In this document: in pieces, positions 9,005 to 17,595 of the stretch | Layout: each line of letters opens with the position of its first letter | How positions within the stretch are numbered: the stretch's first letter is position 1 | Origin: Acidobacteriaceae bacterium | GTDB taxonomy: Bacteria; Acidobacteriota; Terriglobia; Terriglobales; Acidobacteriaceae | Direction: 5' to 3' | Assembly: GCA_003133425.1 (NCBI GenBank) | Contig: PKXI01000128.1 | Span: forward strand, 1 to 18,631 | DNA: 18,631 nucleotides | The notes under the pieces: generated by a model | What the model was told of the DNA's origin: nothing | What the model saw: the letters and a program-made list of their open reading frames with translations, nothing else | Database searches by the model: none | Position numbers and translations under genes: made by a program

Positions 9005-9973
9005 TCAACCCTCTTTCTTCTCCAGAAGAAATCCATGAGGCGAAGCGTTTGTTACAGAATTGCGCATATTTCTTACGGACCCCATACCCAGCATGCGCAA
9101 ATACTCCTGGGTCAGGATGGAGCGCAAACGCGGCGCAACTGCGGAATCGCACGGAATGTCCAGTGACCGGCATCGATCGATGGCCACGCGAAGCTCGCGA
9201 AGAAATGCCACGCAGGTCGGGCACGCCTCGATATGTATGCGCATCTGGTCGCATGCCGGCGCTTCCACTCGGCCGTCCATATACTCGGAGAGGTTAGCAA
9301 ACAGCTCACGGCACTCGGCGGGGCGCTCGTTGTCTTTCGTTCGGGCGGTCTTGCGCGCCTTCTTTGCCGGCTTCGCGCTCCGCTGTTCCGCGACTGTCCC
9401 ATCGAGTATCCGCGCCATCTCCTTGCGAACGCAGAGACGGGCTCGATGCAGGCGCACCCGCACAGTTCCCCCTTGCAGGCCAAGGATTGTGGCAACCTGC
9501 TCCGTCGTCAGTTCCTCCATGTCGTGGAGCACTAGAACCATCCGCAGCGGCGCCGGGATGCGCAGTACCGCATGATGCAGCACCTGGGCCTGCTCGGCGT
9601 GAAGCAGATTGCCCTCTGGACCCTCCGACGCATCCTCGAGCAACCGTCCCAGCTCCGCGTCGTCCGGCATCAATTCATCCAACGCGACGGTTGCCTTGGG
9701 TGCGTTTGCGCTCTTGCGGCGCATCCGCCAGCATCGATTTCTCGTTACCGTGTACAACCAGACTGCAAGAGCCTGCGGATCCTGGATTTTCGCGAGATGG
9801 CGCAGGGAACGGAAGAGCACCTCTTGCATGGTGTCTTCCGCATCTTCTGGATGGCCGCAGACCTTCATGCTGAAGGAGTAAACCGTGTTCTGCAAGAGAC
9901 CGAGTGCCTCTTCAATTGCCTCAGGAGTGTTGCTGCGCAGCAGTTTGGTCGCCTGAGTCAATTCCGGTCGCAT
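9005..9973 (-). CDS. ECF sigma factor with C-terminal zinc-binding anti-sigma domain
   Basis: The 322-residue protein combines two functions normally found in separate proteins. Residues about 25-90 are sigma region 2 (EDAEDTMQEVLFRSL ... WLYTVTRNRCW). Residues about 128-187 are region 4, with the helix-turn-helix LTTEQVATILGLQGGTVRVRL. A Lys/Arg-rich linker (about 199-215) leads to a zinc-binding anti-sigma fold (zf-HC2/ZAS-like) with Cys221 and the H-x3-C-x2-C motif His247-Cys251-Cys254. No membrane segment is present, so control would be in the cytoplasm. By analogy with known ZAS proteins, oxidation or metal loss at the Cys/His site may release or alter sigma activity; that is inference. 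The ATG at 9973 has AGGAA upstream. osmC follows immediately and is the obvious co-expressed target. Confidence 0.88.
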   Translation of the reverse strand: MRPELTQATKLLRSNTPEAIEEALGLLQNTVYSFSMKVCGHPEDAEDTMQEVLFRSLRHLAKIQDPQALAVWLYTVTRNRCWRMRRKSANAPKATVALDELMPDDAELGRLLEDASEGPEGNLLHAEQAQVLHHAVLRIPAPLRMVLVLHDMEELTTEQVATILGLQGGTVRVRLHRARLCVRKEMARILDGTVAEQRSAKPAKKARKTARTKDNERPAECRELFANLSEYMDGRVEAPACDQMRIHIEACPTCVAFLRELRVAIDRCRSLDIPCDSAVAPRLRSILTQEYLRMLGMGSVRNMRNSVTNASPHGFLLEKKEG

Positions 9974-9999
9974 TTGAGGCTGTTCCTGGAAACCACTTT

Positions 10000-10005
10000 A
10001 TTATA
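10000..10005 (-). promoter_or_regulatory. Possible -10 box of the sigma/osmC pair
   Basis: On the minus strand these bases read TATAAT, a perfect -10 hexamer, 27 bases before the sigma-factor ATG. This would leave a short leader. No convincing -35 box lies 16-18 bases upstream (the bases there are close to CACCTC), so recognition by an alternative factor or by an activator is possible. Confidence 0.35.
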
Positions 10006-10092
10006 TCGTTTCCTGCGATTGAGAGGTGCGCAACACCGCTCAATCCCTTCAGAACCGGGCCCGACTACCGTGTCATGAACAGCGCGTACCAC

Positions 10093-10371
10093 CTACTGCA
10101 TACAAGGCGCTCCCGGTTCTCCTGCCTGCACAGCCGCCTCAATCATTGCCAGGCAGATAGGACAAATCTTTTGCAGCCACTGCCTATCCACTCCAACTTT
10201 GGGTCCGGAATCCGAAGCCATCCACGCGCGCAGCAGTGCAACTGCAAGATCCCTCGCGGCACCGCGTCGCTGCGCCTCCAGCCGGAACATTTGACGATAC
10301 ACCTCATCCTTCAACTCTTCGCCTTTTTGAGGACGAGAGTTCGGGGAAGCCGCAATTCGCCTGTTCTGCAT
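10093..10371 (-). CDS. Hypothetical 92-aa protein with CxxC motif, last gene of the efflux operon
   Basis: The small soluble protein has a basic N-terminus, a long predicted helical stretch (GEELKDEVYRQMFRLEAQRR, about residues 17-36) and a CPIC motif near residue 70. A final cysteine lies close to the C-terminus. I do not recognise the family. The reading frame is supported by context: its ATG lies seven bases past the TGA of the DUF2892 gene, and GAGGCG, overlapping that stop, serves as ribosome-binding site. It is therefore probably translated as the fifth gene of the pump operon. A redox or metal-binding role for the CxxC pair is possible but only inference. No clear terminator follows. 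Confidence 0.6.
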   Translation of the reverse strand: MQNRRIAASPNSRPQKGEELKDEVYRQMFRLEAQRRGAARDLAVALLRAWMASDSGPKVGVDRQWLQKICPICLAMIEAAVQAGEPGAPCMQ

Positions 10372-10378
10372 GTTCGCC

Positions 10379-10588
10379 TCAGTTGCAGGTTCCGCATTTG
10401 ACGTGCTTCAGCCCCATGGCGCGAAGGATACTCACAGCAGGGCACCAGTTGGTGAATGCAGACTGCAAAAGATTAAGTCCGACAAATGCAGTAAGAAAAA
10501 GCCAGTAGTAAGAAAAAAAGTGAGCAAGGCCGAGCGACACCAGCACCATGACGCCCGCCATCAGGCGCAGTCCACGTTCAACGGTCAT
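10379..10588 (-). CDS. DUF2892 (YgaP-like) small membrane protein
   Basis: The 69-residue protein has two hydrophobic segments (about residues 9-22 and 27-43) and the family pattern NxLQSAFTNWCP, with Cys49, followed by LRAMGLKH. The C-terminus ends in a CGTC motif (Cys65, Cys68). DUF2892 is the membrane-anchor domain found at the C-terminus of the inner-membrane rhodanese YgaP; free-standing copies are common near sulfur and thiol genes. An AAGGAG ribosome-binding site lies eight bases before the ATG. The gene begins 15 bases after the permease stop and is followed after seven bases by the 92-residue gene, so it belongs to the pump operon. Function in the pump is unknown; the cysteines suggest a thiol or sulfur link. 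Confidence 0.8.
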   Translation of the reverse strand: MTVERGLRLMAGVMVLVSLGLAHFFSYYWLFLTAFVGLNLLQSAFTNWCPAVSILRAMGLKHVKCGTCN

Positions 10589-10603
10589 TGAGATTCTCCT
10601 TTG

Positions 10604-13600
10604 TTATTCATCCGTGGTGGGTTCACCGGCGATCTCCGATTCGCGTCGCGAGTGAACCATGTAATAAAGAATTGGAATCGTCGGCCACGATAGGAAAGTA
10701 GAAGCGACTGCGCCCGCAATCAGCGATACTGCAAGCCCCTGGAAGATTGGATCGGTGAGGATCACGCTTGCTCCCACCACTACCGCGGCCGCGGTCAGCA
10801 GCATAGGGCGGAAGCTAATTGCGCCGGCGTCGATGACCGCTTGACTGAGGGGAATACCCTGGCGACGCCTCAGCTCGATGAAGTCTACAAGAATAATCGA
10901 ATTGCGAACAATGATGCCTGCTCCAGCAATGAAGCCAATCATCGAGGTTGCCGTGAAGAACGCACCCAGGATTGCGTGCGCCGGCAGAATGCCCACCAGA
11001 GTCAGTGGTATCGGTGCCATGATAATCAGCGGCACAATAAACGACCGGAACCATCCCACGACGAGAACATAGATAAGCACCAGCACCGCGGCAAACGCAA
11101 GCCCGAGGTCACGGAAGACCTCGATTGTTATTTGCCACTCACCGTCCCATTTCATCGAGAAGTGATCGGTCGATTCCGGCATTACCGCGTTGTAGCGGGC
11201 CAGCGCGTATCCAGCGGGAAGCGTGAGATGGTCGAGATCCTTGTTCATCTTCAGAATCGCGTAGACCGGGCTCTCTTCCGCCCCGGCTACATCTCCTGTG
11301 CCGTACACCACGCGGCGCAGGTTCTTGTGATAGATGCTGGGCTCGATCGTCTTGTGTTCCGTCGTCAGCAACTCGCGAAGGGAAACCATCGCTCCGTCTA
11401 CGCCAGGAAGCCGGATATTTTCCAGCCCCTGTTCGGAGGAACGGTCTGCACGGTCTACTTCAACCACTGCGGCAACAGGATTACGTGAACTCTGGTCGTG
11501 GATCAATCCGACTTCGGTCCCCGACGTGGCAAGCGCGAGCGCATGGGCCACATCCGCGACTGCAATACCGTGCTGTGCGGCCTTCACGGCATCCACGCTC
11601 ATCACCAGTCGCGGCTGCGGGTCTTCGACATACCAGTCCGTATCGACAACGCCCGGAGTGTGCTGAAAGATCGACTTGATTTGTCCGGCGACACGCTTCT
11701 GGCCATCCAGGTCGGGGCCGTAGACTTCAGCCACAAGTGTTTGAATCACCGGCGGTCCGGGCGGCACTTCGCTAACCTGAATGCGCGCGCCATATTGGTC
11801 GCCGATGGCGTCAAGCAAGGGTCTCAGCCTTTTCGCGATGGTGTGGCTTTGATCGCTGCGCTGCTTGGCGGACAGCAAATTCACCTGAATATCCGCCTGG
11901 TTCGGCAACCGGCGCATGTAGTAGTGGCGCACCAGCCCATTGAAGTTGTAAGGCCCGGATGCCCCCGTGTAGGTCTGGTAATTCAGCACATCCGGCTGAC
12001 GAGCAAGTTCATCGCCCCGCGCTGCTGTTACGCGGGCCGTTTGCTCCAGGGGTGTGCCGTCCGGCATGTTGACAATGACTTGCAATTCGCTCTTGTTGTC
12101 GAATGGAAGCATCTTTACACGCACCAGTCCCAGAGGCACCAGCGCCATCGAGATTAGTAGAAGAACCACCACTGCGATGAAAAAAAGTGCGCGATTGCGC
12201 CCGGAAGCAATCAACGGCGTCATGACGCGCCGGTAGATACGGGTTCTCCAGTTTTCGTGCTCCGGCTCCAGGATGCGAGTTCCACCAAGATGCTTGCCGA
12301 GAAGCCGCAACGCGGCCCAGGGAGAAACTACGAAGGCCACTAACAGGGAAAAAAGCATGGCTGCAGATGCGCCCACGGGAATTGGCCGCATGTATGGCCC
12401 CATGAGTCCGCGCACAAATGCCATGGGCAGCACAGCGGCAAGAACAGCGAAGGTAGCAAGAATGGTGGGGTTGCCTACTTCGGCCACTGCCTCCACGGCA
12501 ACATCCATGCTCGGGCGATTCTGACTTTCAGGCAATCGGAAGTGGCGCACGATGTTTTCAACCACTACGATGGCGTCGTCCACCAGGATGCCGATACTGA
12601 AAATCAGCGCGAACAGCGTAACCCGGTTGATGGTGTAGCCCAGGAAATAGAAGACCGACATAGTCAGCGCCAGCGTCACAGGAATCGCTAGCAGCACAAC
12701 TCCTGACTCGCGCCAGCCTAGGAAGAGCGCAATCAGCAAGGTCGCCGACAACGTCGCCAAAAGCAGGTGCTCAAGCAGTTCGTCCGACTTGCCCTTTGCT
12801 GTCTCGCCATAGTTGCGCGTAGTGGTAATCGTCACATCGTTGGGCACGGAGACGCCCTGCATCTTGTGAACGCGGTCGAGAACCGCATTCGAGATGTCGG
12901 TAGCGTTGGTGCCTTTGCGCTTGGCAACGGTGATAGTAACCGCTGGATACTGGTGCGCTGCGGTCGATGTTCTGTTGCCTCCGGCCGCGGTACCGAACGC
13001 CACATAGTCCACCGGATCGGCAGGTCCGTCGACAATCTTTTCGGCTACGTCGCGCAGATACACGGGACGGCCGCGAACCACGCCTACCACTACGCCCTCA
13101 AGATCCTCGCGGCGCGTGAACAAGTTGCCGGCGTCCACGCGAATCTCCTGATTGTTCTCCGAAAAGCTCCCCGCCTGAACGCTCGCATTTGCGGCCTCAA
13201 GATGCCCAACAATCGCCATCGGCGACAAGCCGTAGCCACTCAGCTTCTCGGTGCTCAGCACCACCCGCATGGCGCGCGGAAGACCGCCAATAACTGTCGT
13301 CTCCGAGACGTCGGAGATCTGTTCGATATTGTGTTGTATCTCCTCCGCGATTGCGCGTAGCTGATAGCCGTTGTAATGCTCGCCCCACAGCGTAAGGGCA
13401 AGAATCGGGACATCGTCGATGGAGCGAGCTTTGATAATCGGCTGCAGAACTCCCGGTGGCATTCGATCGAAGTTCGAGTAGAGTTTGCTATAGACCTTGA
13501 TCAGCGCGTCTTCCTGGGGGTGCCCACCAGAAAGCGCACGATCACCAGGCTTTGTCCCGGCGATGAAGTCGAATACACATACTCGACCCCCGATATCTGA

Positions 13601-13836
13601 TGTACCAGGTTTTCGATCGGCAGCGTTACACGCTCTTCAACCTCCGCCGGAGATGCGCCCGGCATGGCGGTTGTGATATCGAGCATGGGAACCAGAATTT
13701 GTGGCTCTTCTTCGCGGGGAATGATGGCCACGGCGAAAACTCCAACCGCCAGTGATGCGGCGATGAACAGCGGCGTCAGTTTGGAGTTGATGAATGCGTG
13801 GGCCAGGCGTCCGGCGATTCCAAGTTCCTGCTTCAT
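10604..13836 (-). pseudogene. RND efflux permease, frame broken by a 1-base deletion
   Basis: This is the inner-membrane proton-driven pump of a tripartite efflux system. The ATG at 13836 overlaps the adaptor stop (ATGA). The first segment (13836-13501) encodes TM1 (about residues 20-40) and the start of the porter domain, then hits TGA after GTPRKTR. Adding one C in the run at 13516-13520 restores [15 protein letters not shown] and joins the 952-codon segment that ends in TAA at 10604. The restored length is 1,077 residues, normal for the family. TM4 carries the proton-relay pair Asp420-Asp421 in GILVDDAIVVVENI, the HAE (AcrB-like) form. In TM10 Arg978 (VRNSIILVDF) stands where AcrB has Lys940. 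Substrate cannot be told. As written, no full-length pump would be made; sequencing error is a real alternative, since the rest of the frame is intact. Confidence 0.9.
13516..13520 (-). other. Frameshift site in the RND permease (G5 run, one base short)
   Basis: The plus strand reads GGGGG here (CCCCC on the coding strand). Six bases are needed for the frame [11 protein letters not shown]; with five the frame goes to GTP-RKTR-stop. Family similarity continues without loss on both sides, so only one base is missing. The sequence does not form a good -1 slippery heptamer, because the P-site ACC codon would re-pair poorly. Confidence 0.85.
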
Positions 13837-14969
13837 GGCTGGCCCCCTGTGCGAGTCTCAATACGCTTGCCGGCAAGGTCGCGGTCCGAAGGTGCGTCAA
13901 CAAGCTTTTCGCCAGAGGAGATGCCCGAAAGGACCTCGACTAAATTGCCTTGCGCCGCTCCCAAAGTCAGGTAGCGGAGTTGCGCGATTCCGTTGTTGTC
14001 GAGAACGTATGCGCAGACCAGTGAGCCGCGCTGGACTACAGCAGAACGGGGGATGACAATTGCCTGCCGCGTGCCATTCGAAAACTCCGCCGACCCGAAC
14101 ATGCCCGCGTGTAACTGGCTCGAGGAAGGCAGGTCGATTTTGACCAGAAAGCTGTGACTGGCCGGATCGGCAGCTGGGACAAACTCCTGAACCGTTCCTG
14201 CCAACTTCGCGGATGACGCACCGTCGACTACGGCCTGTATCTTCATCCCCTTGCGGATTACGCCGATTGCTGACTCATCGACCGTTGCTTGCAATTGCAG
14301 TGCACCTGCCTGATCCACCTGCAGAGGCGGCATTCCTGGCGAAGCCAGCGTTCCCGGATCGGCCGTCCGCGCCGTCACTATACCGTTGAATGGCGCCAGC
14401 AGACGCGTATAACCCAGCATCGTCCGCGCGCCGCTTTCCTGGGCCTTGGCTGCATCGGTCTGCGCGCGTACGGCATCCAGCCGCGCCGCAGCGGCCTGAG
14501 CGTGCCCCGACACCTCATCCATCTCCTGGGGACTCACACTCTTCTGCGTTTCCAGTTGTCGGTAGCGCTCAAGTGTGCTGGCCGCCAGTTTCGCGTCGCT
14601 CTCTGCCGCCGTCTGTTGATTCTGCGCAGCCCTTACACTAGCCTCGGCCTGCCGCACCGACGATCGCAAAGTTGCATCGTCGAGCAAGACCAGTGTTTGT
14701 CCCGCCCGTACTCTGTCTCCCTCATGCACCAGCACCTGCTGGATGCGGCCCATCACCTGCGCGGATACGATTGCCGTCTCCCGTGCGTGAACCGTTCCAG
14801 TGGAATGCAGGTTTACAGGCACCTGTTGCTGCTGGCTCTCCACCACCTGCGCGGTCACGGTTTCAACGGCCGCCGGCTGTGTGGATTCACCACCGCGGCA
14901 ACCTGCCGGCAATACTGGAAAGACGGCCGAAAAAACGGCAAGTAAACAACCAGACAACTGAATCTTCAT
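13833..14969 (-). CDS. RND efflux periplasmic adaptor (HlyD/AcrA-like membrane fusion protein)
   Basis: The 378-residue protein links the inner-membrane permease to the outer-membrane channel. Residues 1-24 form a lipoprotein-type signal ending LPAGC (Cys24), with proline at -3 slightly off the lipobox consensus. Next comes the lipoyl-like half ([24 protein letters not shown] split by the hairpin), a long Gln/Ala-rich coiled coil (about residues 105-185), the second lipoyl half ([17 protein letters not shown]), then beta-barrel and membrane-proximal domains. The ATG at 14969 has a strong GGAGGAA site and overlaps the TolC stop as ATGA. A longer frame from 15074 would add a basic, unrelated N-terminus inside the TolC gene and hide the signal peptide. 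The stop overlaps the permease ATG in the same way, so all three pump genes are translationally coupled. Confidence 0.92.
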   Translation of the reverse strand: MKIQLSGCLLAVFSAVFPVLPAGCRGGESTQPAAVETVTAQVVESQQQQVPVNLHSTGTVHARETAIVSAQVMGRIQQVLVHEGDRVRAGQTLVLLDDATLRSSVRQAEASVRAAQNQQTAAESDAKLAASTLERYRQLETQKSVSPQEMDEVSGHAQAAAARLDAVRAQTDAAKAQESGARTMLGYTRLLAPFNGIVTARTADPGTLASPGMPPLQVDQAGALQLQATVDESAIGVIRKGMKIQAVVDGASSAKLAGTVQEFVPAADPASHSFLVKIDLPSSSQLHAGMFGSAEFSNGTRQAIVIPRSAVVQRGSLVCAYVLDNNGIAQLRYLTLGAAQGNLVEVLSGISSGEKLVDAPSDRDLAGKRIETRTGGQP

Positions 14970-16321
14970 TGCAATTCCTCCGCCCCGTCGGGAGTCAACG
15001 TCCCTTGCGCGTAAAGCAGTTCGGCATAAGCGACGGCGTTGCCGTAAACGGCATGCCAGTAGCTTGATTGGCACTGCCCCTCGGCATCCTCGGCCCTCAG
15101 CAGATCGGTGACAGTCGCAAGCCCCGCGCTGTAGCGGTTCTTCAGGATGCGCAGGCTCTCGGCGGATTGATCCATCGCAGCGTGTGCGGTCTCCAACTGC
15201 AAAGCCGCTGTCTTGCGATGAATGTGTGCGCGGCTTACCTGCAAACGGGCCTCTTGTTGTGAAATCGCCAGTTGCCCGTCGATGCGTTGCTTAGCGGCGC
15301 TTGCACTTGCAAGTTGAGCGCGCTTGCCCAGTGGAAGAATGTCCACACTGATCTGGATCCCGGCAACCCAGTTGTTGCCACCCGAGTTCGTCAGTGAACC
15401 GCGGTCTTCTTCCCAATTTCCATAAGTGCTGACGCGAGGGCCGAACTCCGACCTTGCCGCACCTACGGCCTCAGACTGCGCAGACCGCGCCTGTCCCAAC
15501 GCCATCAGGTCCGGCCGCATCTTCGCAGCTGTTGCAATTTCTTGATCGAGTGAACCTTCTGGAAATGCATGCGGCTCAATGGCCTTTAATTGCGTAGCCT
15601 GCAACTCAGGCGCCCCTATTGCCTCGCGCAACTCTGCCCAGGCCAACTCCAGGTCACCTTGGGCCGCAATCAGCTCTTCCTTGCGCGCCGCCGCTTCCAC
15701 ATCGGCCGACATACGGTCGGATTCCACCGCGAGGCCGGCTTTTACTCGTCCATCCACTGAAGTCAGGAGCGCTGCCGCCGTCTCCTGCTCATGGCGGGCT
15801 ACCTCAATTTCGCGCTCGGCATAGAGCACTTGCTGGTACGCCGCCACAACGTGGAGCACGATCTGCTGGTCTATTGCCTTTGAGGATGAGGAGGTGCTTT
15901 GCTTGAAGAGATCTGCGCGACGAATCGCTCGCTGCGTCTTGAACGAATCGAATGCCATCCACGAACCGGAGAAGCGGGTAGAAAAGTTGCCGATTGGCTG
16001 AGGCCGGTTCAGTGCATTCAGCGCAAAGTCAGCCTGCGTGAATTGTCGCTGCCGCAGGCGTGAGCCAAACACATACACCGGGTCGTCTCCGCGCGAGATG
16101 TCCTCAGTGAAGCTGAGTTGGGGCATCAGTTGTGTGCGCGCCAGGCTTGCCGCAGCCCCCGCGTCTTTCTCTTCCGCGCGGGCAACTGTGACTTGCGGGC
16201 TCTTCCCAAGCGTCAAATCGACGGCCTGGCGCAGGCTCAATGGCTCTTGCGCAGCCGATACGGTGGCGCCCAGGCAAAGCAGAGAAGCAAGATACAGCAC
16301 CTTCCAATATGGGGAACTCAT
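14966..16321 (-). CDS. TolC-like outer-membrane efflux protein
   Basis: The 451-residue outer-membrane channel is the first gene of the pump operon. Residues 1-24 are a signal peptide with a signal-peptidase I site near VSA-AQ. Two outer-membrane-efflux repeats follow: the first begins LSLRQAVDLTLGKSPQV, and the second carries RPDLMALGQARSAQSEAVGAARSEFGPRVS. The conserved end LKNRYSAGLATVTDLLRAEDA lies near residue 400-420. Long helical Ala/Gln/Glu-rich stretches fit the periplasmic alpha-barrel. I chose the ATG at 16321 because it has GAGGA upstream and starts a proper signal peptide; the ATG at 16351 lacks a ribosome-binding site and adds ten polar residues before the signal. The TGA overlaps the adaptor start (ATGA). 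Confidence 0.92.
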   Translation of the reverse strand: MSSPYWKVLYLASLLCLGATVSAAQEPLSLRQAVDLTLGKSPQVTVARAEEKDAGAAASLARTQLMPQLSFTEDISRGDDPVYVFGSRLRQRQFTQADFALNALNRPQPIGNFSTRFSGSWMAFDSFKTQRAIRRADLFKQSTSSSSKAIDQQIVLHVVAAYQQVLYAEREIEVARHEQETAAALLTSVDGRVKAGLAVESDRMSADVEAAARKEELIAAQGDLELAWAELREAIGAPELQATQLKAIEPHAFPEGSLDQEIATAAKMRPDLMALGQARSAQSEAVGAARSEFGPRVSTYGNWEEDRGSLTNSGGNNWVAGIQISVDILPLGKRAQLASASAAKQRIDGQLAISQQEARLQVSRAHIHRKTAALQLETAHAAMDQSAESLRILKNRYSAGLATVTDLLRAEDAEGQCQSSYWHAVYGNAVAYAELLYAQGTLTPDGAEELQ

Positions 16322-16566
16322 CGTTGAAACATCCTCGGTGTGTGCATTCAATGGAATAAAGTCACCGAGTCGACGATTCGTTACAGAAAGAGCGCAGTTT
16401 AGTCCTTCAACGTCCCCACGGCTTGTCAGCGCATATGCTCAACGAACAGGCGAGTTCCTGGCAGCATGAATCTGCTTCGCAAATTTGCGCAAGGCAGCGG
16501 ATGCCAGGAAGTGTATTTGTATGGATGGGACGTGGCCCAGAATTCAGACGGGAGAGAGTTTGACCG
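16322..16566. other. Upstream region of the efflux operon
   Basis: This stretch separates the hydrolase stop from the TolC start and should hold the operon's promoter. I see no strong match: on the minus strand TTGAAG with a poor -10 (TCTGTA) 17 bases on is the best candidate. A 56-nt inverted repeat (16455-16510) lies about 130 bases before the TolC start and may be a regulator site. Confidence 0.45.
16455..16510. repeat. 56-nt imperfect inverted repeat with perfect 12-base core palindrome
   Basis: Outer arms TTCCTGGCA (16455-16463) and TGCCAGGAA (16502-16510) are perfectly complementary. Inner CTGC (16472-16475) and GCAG (16494-16497) also pair, and the centre is the perfect palindrome CGCAAATTTGCG (16478-16489). 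Short unpaired bulges separate the blocks. No U tract follows on either strand, so this is not a classic intrinsic terminator. It may be an operator for a dimeric regulator of the pump operon, or an extragenic palindrome. Confidence 0.6.
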
Positions 16567-17595
16567 CTAGACCGTTGCCGCAACGGTCTCAGAGGCGGCA
16601 GCAGTCACCATGGTGCGGATGGAACCAATCACCAGATCAGGCTCGTCGAGATGAATCCAATGCGCGCTCGCCGGGGCAATCACCTGCTGTACGTTGTCCC
16701 CGATGCGGCCAAGACACACTTCCGAAAGCGGTGTCGAATCGCCCGGCGTCAGCACTATCACGGGAATCTCCTTGATGGGTTCCGCTTCGTTCATTTCTCT
16801 TACGGTGTCTGGAATCGAATCGATATGACGACGCATCCCGGCGTAGAAACTTGGACGTGACCAGTGCGAAGCCACTATCGGCCACACCTCGCGCGGCATC
16901 TTGCCGACTTCGCTCGTAATCCGTCCGATGACATGGCGGCCACCGGAAACGGTTGCACCGTCCAGGTTTCCTGAGAGTTTCTTTATGCGGCGGAACAGGG
17001 AAGTGACAGCCAGCCGGGTGAGTCCGCAATAGGCGATCGGCGTCGCGCAACGGATCAGTTTCCTGCCCAGGTTAATCTGTGACTGCTTGCTGGGGTTCAG
17101 CGGCGGCCATTCTTCGCAGCGCATCGGATCCACCAATACAACACCGGCAACATCTTCCGGATACTCGAGCGCATAGCGGCGCATCACCAGGCCGCCAAAT
17201 GAGTGTCCGACCAGGATGTAGGGTGGCTTGATCCCTGCGCGCAGCAGCAGTTCGTGCAGCTCCACGGCAATGTTGCCAGGAGTGCGTGCCGTACGACAAC
17301 GGCTGCTCCAACCCAGCCCGCTGCGATCGTAAGAAGCGGTTCCAGTGAAGCGCGAGACTGCCTGCTGGATACGCCGCCAATTCAGATTTGTGGCGCCAAT
17401 GCCGGCCTCAAAAAGCACCGTTGGACCGCCCGACCCCTCCTCCAGCAGGTAGAGCTTGCATCCACGTCCGATCGTTACCCAGCGACCGGAGCCGGTATAA
17501 CGCAAGCGGTCTCGATGGCTGCCGACTGACTGATAGATATACCCGGCTGAGATGAGGATTGTGGCGGGCGACAGGATCCAGAGAGCTATATGCAT
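16567..17595 (-). CDS. Alpha/beta hydrolase with N-terminal membrane anchor
   Basis: The 342-residue protein has a hydrophobic N-terminal segment (about residues 4-22) that probably anchors it in the inner membrane, then a complete alpha/beta-hydrolase fold. The nucleophile elbow is GHSFGG with Ser132. The oxyanion strand lies near VLFEAGIGATNLNW (60-73). The likely acid is Asp286 (LTPGDS), and the catalytic histidine is His312 (SAHWIHLDEPDLV). Length is normal for this group, which includes esterases, haloalkane-dehalogenase-like and lipase-like enzymes; the substrate cannot be read from the sequence. The ATG at 17595 has only a weak GGGA-like site upstream. The gene lies upstream of the pump operon on the same strand, but a 245-base gap argues for separate control. 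Confidence 0.85.
   Translation of the reverse strand: MHIALWILSPATILISAGYIYQSVGSHRDRLRYTGSGRWVTIGRGCKLYLLEEGSGGPTVLFEAGIGATNLNWRRIQQAVSRFTGTASYDRSGLGWSSRCRTARTPGNIAVELHELLLRAGIKPPYILVGHSFGGLVMRRYALEYPEDVAGVVLVDPMRCEEWPPLNPSKQSQINLGRKLIRCATPIAYCGLTRLAVTSLFRRIKKLSGNLDGATVSGGRHVIGRITSEVGKMPREVWPIVASHWSRPSFYAGMRRHIDSIPDTVREMNEAEPIKEIPVIVLTPGDSTPLSEVCLGRIGDNVQQVIAPASAHWIHLDEPDLVIGSIRTMVTAAASETVAATV

Noticed and set aside
9004..9036. Longer start for osmC at 9036
   Set aside because: The added 11 residues overlap the sigma-factor gene and show no family resemblance; the ATG at 9003 has a good ribosome-binding site.
9364..9873. Plus-strand frame of 169 codons opposite the sigma factor
   Set aside because: Arg/Pro-rich shadow of a well-supported minus-strand gene, with no domain and no ribosome-binding site.
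13501..13530. Programmed frameshifting in the RND permease
   Set aside because: The run is not a proper -1 slippery heptamer, since the P-site codon ACC would re-pair with CAC; no such recoding is known to me in this family. A deletion or sequence error is simpler.
14970..15074. Longer start for the adaptor gene at 15074
   Set aside because: It adds 35 basic residues inside the TolC gene and buries the signal peptide; the ATG at 14969 has a strong ribosome-binding site and an ATGA overlap.
16322..16351. Longer start for the TolC gene at 16351
   Set aside because: No ribosome-binding site precedes it, and it places ten polar residues before a normal signal peptide.
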